Shown piece after piece: positions 57,813 to 64,000 of a DNA stretch of 64,000 nt. The stretch is from Zygnema cylindricum (Eukaryota; Streptophyta; Zygnematophyceae; Zygnematales; Zygnemataceae), in NCBI GenBank assembly GCA_037447655.1, contig JBBHKE010002608.1, positions 1 to 64,000 on the forward strand, given 5' to 3'. A program made the translations under genes and the position numbers. The notes under the pieces were generated by a model. The model did no database searches. It was not told the origin of the DNA and was given only the letters and a program-made list of their open reading frames with translations. The stretch's first letter is position 1. Each line of letters opens with the position of its first letter.

Positions 57813-60800
57813 TCAATCGATGTTTTCCACGATACTCGAGCACATATTTTGTCCTTTCTCTTCATCATCCTCGTCATCACTGCTCCCCAGCCTATGCACA
57901 TCTGCCACCGCCTCATCCAATGCGCTTTCCACCTCCTGACTCTGGAGAAGTACCGGTTCCGAGGCAAGAGTCCGAACCTGTTCCAATTGCCGAGCCACAT
58001 CCAGTCGATCCGCGCAAAAAGAACTTGGAATCTGCACAAATACTTTCCACAATATTTTTTGATACAGGACGACTAACAATTTTCCGTTACAGAAGGTGGA
58101 AAAAGGAGGAAGGCTGGAAATGAGAGCGAGAGTTTTCTGCAAGTAACCTCCTCTACAGCAACACATGCGGTGGGGGGGGATGGTAACAAATAAATCCTAA
58201 CATGAAACTTGAGATAACTTACCAGCCCAGGAAACCATTTTTGGATAACGGTAATGACAGCTCCGTGTCCAATAGGTGTCAACTGCAAAAATACAACAGA
58301 AGCCTCAATTTTCAATCTCAATCTGATTATTTGTCCATAAGTACCGGTTTCTAAATGGGAATAACAGCAAATGGTAACAGCAGAAATGGTAACATAAGCT
58401 TAAAGTTTCATATTCATGCGTGGAAGCCCATTTTTGTTGTAAAATACTCAAACCTTGGTGAGAACCTGTCAGAAACTGTGGCAACCAATCAAATTAATTA
58501 TAGAATACATAAAGCTCGCAAAAAAGTTTCAATCGGGTTTTACAAAGCTTTAGTGCTGTCAGTACATAGTTCCTCAAAGTACCTTGACACTTTCATCGGA
58601 GCACCCCTAAAATTTACCCCTCGAGCGTAAAATAGTATCAATGACACAGATTGTTTTTTTCTCAGCGCTGATTCTTCAAACGGTTCAAATCAGCAGCGTT
58701 ATTTGGAACTGAATCAGAATCGATAACACTGACTTAATAATTTGTTGACTCTATTGATGATTCACGGTGCAATCGTCGTTTGCACATACGTTGGAAGAGG
58801 ATTTGCTCGTCTATCTCTAGAAGGATAGTCGTCTAGAACGACAATTCAAAAAAATCAGCAAACGAATTTCGCGCTTGGTAATAAAGATAAAGGTGGAGGG
58901 TGAACTTAAAATAAGAAACAAAAAAGAGAATGGATCAGCAGGCCAGAAGTTGAGGTGGATGCAACAACCAGTTTCTGCAAGCATTCCCCTCAATACAGCC
59001 TAGCAAATAAACCCAAGTTTCTCCTTACCCCAAATGAACCCCAGGTCACCCGTCAACAAAACACATTGCCTAGCAGCCTTGCATTCAACAACTCCTCACT
59101 TTAAACGATTTATTTGATCCTCCCCTACTTTCCCATCATTTTCAAACAAACCACAAAGAAAATCCTAATCACTACTTCCATCTTTTCAGTAAGAGGAACC
59201 CAACAAACCTCCCTCCCCCCTCCCCCCCCCTGCCCTAGCCGTTCCTTTAAACGTTCTCTACTCACCGGAAGCAGCATAAGAATGCTGATGGGAATCACTG
59301 CTGCGAGATCCCCTATTGTTCTCCGCAGAATCTTCTTTTGGCGCAGCGTGAGTCGCTGCCCGGCCGCCCATCGCTGCACCATCGCCAGCGCCGCCGCCAC
59401 GTCTGCACTCAGCAGCTGCGTGCCGCGCCAGGCAGCCTGCACCGAGCCATGGCCAGACATGCCAATGTCACACCATGGCCATGCGTACCAACGTCACACC
59501 ATAGCTATGCAGACGAGCGTCAACGTCCATAAACTTGCCAGTCATTCAGAAAACCGCCACGTCAATCAGTCACAGCAAAACAAAAGCAAATAACCAAATG
59601 GAAAAGAGCACTCTGTCCCCCCAAGAAAAAGCAGTCCTTACCGCACTCGATTCTTTCAATGCTTCGAATGATTTGCTCATAAAACTGCCTTTTTTCTTTG
59701 GCAGTTCAACCATCTCCAGGCATTCTGACAGCTCTGAATTCGCTGCCCCTTTTTCTTCAAGGCCTCTCGATTGCACTCTTTGTGCAATAGCTAAAACAAC
59801 CTGCCAATTGAAAATCAGCAAACCAGTGATTTTAAGTAAGGCAAACGGCAACCACAGCCATGTCTTGAGCTGCATTTACATAAACCCATTCATTAAAGAT
59901 CTTCTACATGTTGTTCTTTCTGTTGGAACTCAGGCTGCCAAATGTCAAATCCATACTTCTACCACCAAGAACAACCAGTGTCGTCCTTGATCAGGCCTTA
60001 ACTGGATGAGTAAAAAAACAGCTATAGTAAAAGTACAGTGCTAGGATCTCTTTTGAGGCCTAGGTAAAGTTGGAAGAAACAAATCACGGTTCATAGAAGG
60101 ACACAATTCTTAGTGATACATTCGCGTACATGTATAAAATGATCTTTGTGGACATAACATGGTTACGACCACTAGCATACACAAACCCATGGTCTGAATG
60201 GCATCACATAACATCACTCGAAAATCAGGTAAGTGCACTTGGTTCAGAATATACTGGTCCACGTTAATAGTAGTTAAAGGTGAATTCACAATATTAATGC
60301 CATACCATTTTATACATGTACTGCATGTCCCTCGTACATTCAAGGATCAACTTTTAAAAGGCTTACATTAAGAAGGTGCAACATGGTAATTTGCCATAAA
60401 ATTCAGACACATGTTCATTTCACAGGGAAATACCAGCCTTTCACCAATTACTTCTCAAACCCCTGACTTAGACTTACACAGGCCAAACATCTACATTTAG
60501 CTCGCCGGCAAGAGAAGAACGAAACCTCAAGCACTATAAACGAGTTCTTCCATAACAATGGTGTCCTCGATGACAACAATATCCTATTCACAATTTTCAC
60601 CGTGAACCCCAATACTCATGAACTATATCTATTCACTGATTTATAAAGGAAAATTAATTATCAAACAAACAAGAGGAGTTAATGTGGAATGTACCTATCT
60701 TTGTACAGTTGGTTAACAATGATATGACAGCAGAAAATGCTTTGAGTAATTTTGTTTTGACGTCAAATGACGTTATGGGCATCCGACGAAGCTCTACATT

Positions 60801-63800
60801 TGACTTTGTTTCAAGATCGTAAGGAACCTTTGAAGCTTTGCTAGGGTGTCACATAATTTTTTCCCTAAGTCATTTTTTTGAACTAGTGGTTACATACTTT
60901 TTTATCTCGTTTACAACTACCATCGACAAGTTTTGGCGGCACTAAAACTATCGTGGCCAACAACTTGCTAAAAAACAAAATCAAACGCAAACAGAACAAT
61001 TTCATTCCGGCAATTTTTTTATTTTTTGTTCTTGTATGTATAAATGATGCAGTTTTTTGCATCAGCATTTAGTCTAAACAGACTCAACTACAAACTTAGT
61101 ACACTATACCTACGCTAATAAACATGAATTAGGTACCTTGCCAAGTGGCACCCTGGGAATTATGTCAGGTGCCTGTCGACAAACCAGGGCAGCCATAGAA
61201 TCCAATTCTCCCCTTATATTGTTTATTTGGACCTCCATTTCCTCCCAAACCTGAGCATCCTCCATGACGTCTACATCCCCGTCATCTCCCTGCAACGCAC
61301 AAACTTAGTTTTAGAACACAACAGGAGGAGACAAGGGCGTAGTCATCTTTGACATTCAGTGTTAATGTCAAAAAAGTACAAAAGAAAGATGCAATTTATC
61401 ATGAATGAAAAACAGTATTTTGCGAACGACAAACAGCCTAGCACACCACGTTTTACTTCAAAAGTTTGAAGACATGAGATCAGCTATAATCTTGAACTAA
61501 GTTCCAACTACAAAAATGAAACTTAGACTCCTGTTTCAGGATATACCTCTATCACAATTCAATACAAGTACCTGACATCGAAGAAATGGAAACGAAACAA
61601 AAAAAAATAAAAAAAAATAAATCCGAAGCACTGTCAAATGATCCATAAAGCAAGAACAAGGGCACACTTACCTCCTCCTTTCCCTCTTCTCGTTGAAGCA
61701 GAGCCGTCCATTCCTTCCGGCTCCTAGTTCTGACGAAACTTCGACGATGGCCAGATCCCCACCTCAGGTGCCAAAATTTTCCAGGACTTCCCAGAGACTG
61801 TTCACAATGGATTTTGACAGATTTGCTGCGATATCCTCGACTACTACTGCTCGAAAGAAGGATCGCATTTCCATTATTTTTTGGCCTGCAGAAAGACATT
61901 TAGCTTCAGACACATCCTATCATGTTATCATTGCCATTCGATACCCTGCTGTGCACCTTCAGTCTGAGTACGGAACACATGTCTCTGAAAAGCAAGGCAG
62001 TACCTTGAAAGGCTGATACATTGAGAACGAAAACCAACAGCATTGGGCATCCCCACAAATGACAGAAACAGCCTCACAGCCCAGCAGCAAAGAGAACTGG
62101 CTCCAGGCCCATGTTCTTGGCCGAAAAGCAAGTACAGGGCCACATTAGGCCATTTACTGAAAGCTAAAAGCAAATTTCATGATTCGAAATCAGTTTACTA
62201 TAAAAACTTGTGCATGACAGTACATGTTATTGAGCTCCGTATAAAGTTAACCAAAAAAAAGAGCTCGTGTCTGCAAAAGAACACGCATTTTTGAAACAAA
62301 CAATGATTCGTCTCAGCAGGAAGCAATGGAGTCCATAAATCAAAGTAAGCCTGTTGGAGTGATGCCAGAAAAAAGTAAAGCACATGTTATATACAAAGCA
62401 GGTCCATGGTTCATGCCTTAGGACAAAGACATAAGGAGAAATCCGCAGAAACATCAGCTGTGTCTAGGTTGATCAGGCATCTCTTTGGTTCTCTTTCTTC
62501 ATTCCCAACAAGGCTGCACAACTTTAATTTTTGGCTCAAGAACTCCCACATACCCTCGCACGTTTAATTCCATCCTCCCTCTCCTCCTCCCGTCCCCTTT
62601 GTCAGCCTCTGCAAGGGTCTCCTTCACGTCACAAGCCACCCTCAGGTCCTCCTCCCCATCAATGATTTCCTCACGAATGGCTCTTCTCATCTGACTCGCT
62701 TGATCATGTAACTGCCCCAGCTTTGCCACCTCATCGCGCATCACAAGCACCTGCTGCTGCCTGTCACTTGTGACCACCATGTTATCCAAGTGGCGCACAA
62801 CATCCTCCATAGCCATTACCTCCTGTGAGACAAGGACAGGAAGAGAACACGGGTTATCTCCAGACTCACTTTTACAAGTCTCTTGTCTGCTCTCATTCTA
62901 CAAACAGCGACTTTGAGCCTAGCAATAGTTCTGTTTACTTGCTCAAATGACAAAGAAAATTGGACAGAATGGGGAAACTATGTCTAGTTTCTAAATGAAC
63001 ACCAAAATCACAAAGATACAATGGAAAACACAATGGAAGTCATGTACCTTTGAGAAGCATGAATGCCCTAAAGCAACAGCATAATGAAATAAAGAAAGGG
63101 CACACTGGCATGTTGAACAAACACGCAATTCCACGGCTTGTTTTTTACTGACCATTGCCGGCACGCCACAAAAACCGTCACATTCTATCGACATTAAAAT
63201 AAGACAGTGCTCAAATACATATGCAAACAGCCTGTCAAGATGTGATCACGTTTTATTCACTCTTTGGAAAACTTTGCTGGGCTATTAGAGTCAGGCAAAC
63301 TAAAGTTCTGGACAAAAACATAGAAGGACAGTACCGGGTGTGCCATAGACAAAGCTCTACCTGTTCAGCAAAAGAGAAATAGGAACGTCAATCAGAGAGA
63401 AACGTATTTTCCACAGTTCTTAGTTGCAGCTAACTTGAAAAAGCAAAAAACGTCCAGTTTACACAGACTGGATATCATGAGAAAGGTATTGAAAACTCCC
63501 ACTGCAATCAAGCAGATGAGCTTTTCCCAAAAGAAATCCAATTCCACTCCACTCAATAAGCAAGGCAATCACATGCTGAATGGCATATCCTCTAAGTCGG
63601 CCAAAATGCGAAATCAATTCTGAATAAGATCAGAAATCACAAAAATGGTTCATACTTTTTATAATCAAACCAGGAAAAAAAGCAATGACAAAGCGAAGCG
63701 AACACAGCGATGAATAAAAAAATAAAATCTCCCATGCTCAACCAGATACTCACCTTTTCCATATTTACGATATCTTCCTCCACCATTCTCATTTTCTCCA

Positions 63801-63928
63801 ATTGTTTTTCCATAGCTCTGCGCCTTCGCTCCCACCTCCTTACCCGCCACTGTCCATCCTCTACCTCAACCAATTCCATCACATTTTCCCATTCCTCTGT
63901 TTCTCGAATTTCACTGTCTGGATTATCC
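57813..63928 (-). CDS. LETM1-like membrane protein, 3' part (eight exons)
   Basis: Eight exons join in phase at GT/AG sites: 63754-63928, 62554-62822, 61672-61885, 61137-61289, 59642-59800, 59266-59436, 58223-58282 and 57813-58031 (stop at 57813). The first starts at an acceptor, so the gene begins beyond the right edge. The N-terminal part is charged coiled coil (RRRRAMEKQLEKMRMVEED, MRRAIREEIIDGEED). The core is LETM1-like: AAWRGTQLLSADVAAAL, LRQKKILRRTIGDL, hydrophobic segment AAVIPISILMLLP, then LTPIGHGAVITVIQKWFPGL and IPSSFCADRLDVARQLEQV. The tail is acidic (SSDDEDDEEKG). LETM1 proteins are organelle inner-membrane proteins linked to K+/Ca2+-proton exchange and mitochondrial ribosome contact; this looks like the plant LETM1-like branch, whose role is less clear. 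The exon at 61672-61885 is the least certain. Confidence 0.75.
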
Positions 63929-64000
63929 CTGAGCCGCAAGGTACCCCATCAGTCCCTTTGCCTCGACACCTTCACAAAAAAGCTTTCTCACCAAGTTTCT

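Noticed and set aside
58623-58775. Possible TA-type MITE in an intron of the LETM1-like gene
   Set aside because: The right side resembles GATTCACGGTG, but no convincing inverted partner is found on the left.
63929-64000. A possible further upstream exon ending near 63992 of the LETM1-like gene
   Set aside because: A GTGAGA donor follows AACTTG, but it would make an intron of only about 62 bp and too few coding bases are in the window to test the frame.

Overview
The window is eukaryotic nuclear DNA, almost certainly from a land plant. It holds two split genes whose exons join in phase at GT/AG junctions, intergenic DNA full of Ty1-copia LTR retrotransposons, hAT elements and small inverted-repeat elements (MITEs), and long low-complexity arrays. 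Nothing in it is bacterial. I cannot fix the species; the repeat load and intron sizes would suit a repeat-rich, possibly non-flowering plant.

Layout. 17-2979 (minus): 5' part of a VPS37-like ESCRT-I subunit gene, five exons, running off the left edge. 2980-5239: its upstream region, two MITEs, then half of a duplicated copy of that upstream region. 5240-11450: a full-length copia element (here called M1) with 890-bp LTRs and a 5-bp target duplication, inserted into the duplicated copy; the other half of the copy follows at 11451-11573. 11574-21602: a mosaic of two further minus-strand copia relatives (M2, M3) sharing one LTR, interleaved with plus-strand fragments of another copia element (P). 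21608-23421: three inverted-repeat elements and a dispersed repeat. 23430-31430: mostly unannotatable AT-rich, purine-rich and pyrimidine-rich DNA with an 18-bp tandem repeat, a tRNA-like sequence and a GA microsatellite. 31430-33299: telomere-like degenerate repeats, then an 82-bp tandem array. 33315-33458: a short coding remnant. 33940-39483: a hAT element with a broken transposase and nested MITEs. 40276-46209: an LTR element (L) with no recognisable pol. 46546-47210: an internally deleted relative of the hAT. 47507-49149: dispersed repeat, 49-bp minisatellite, MITE, and Helitron-like termini. 49500-56530: a calcium-dependent-kinase-like remnant and two very long degenerate AT/T-rich arrays. 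56530-56946 (minus): a damaged gene fragment. 57813-63928 (minus): 3' part of a LETM1-like membrane protein gene, eight exons, running off the right edge.

Most striking observations. (1) M1, M2, M3 and L carry a primer binding site complementary to the anticodon arm of initiator tRNA-Met (half-tRNA priming, as in Drosophila copia) instead of the 3'-end site usual in plant copia elements; in M2 the ATG inside that site is in frame with gag. (2) At least six copies of a TA-flanked MITE family with terminal motif CACCG(C/T)(G/A)AATCG occur here. (3) A hAT element, its deletion derivative, and a separate 465-bp hAT-type MITE with a near-perfect 8-bp target duplication are all present. Apart from the two host genes, essentially every protein-coding relic is broken. 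Family names come from motif recognition by eye; no database search was run.
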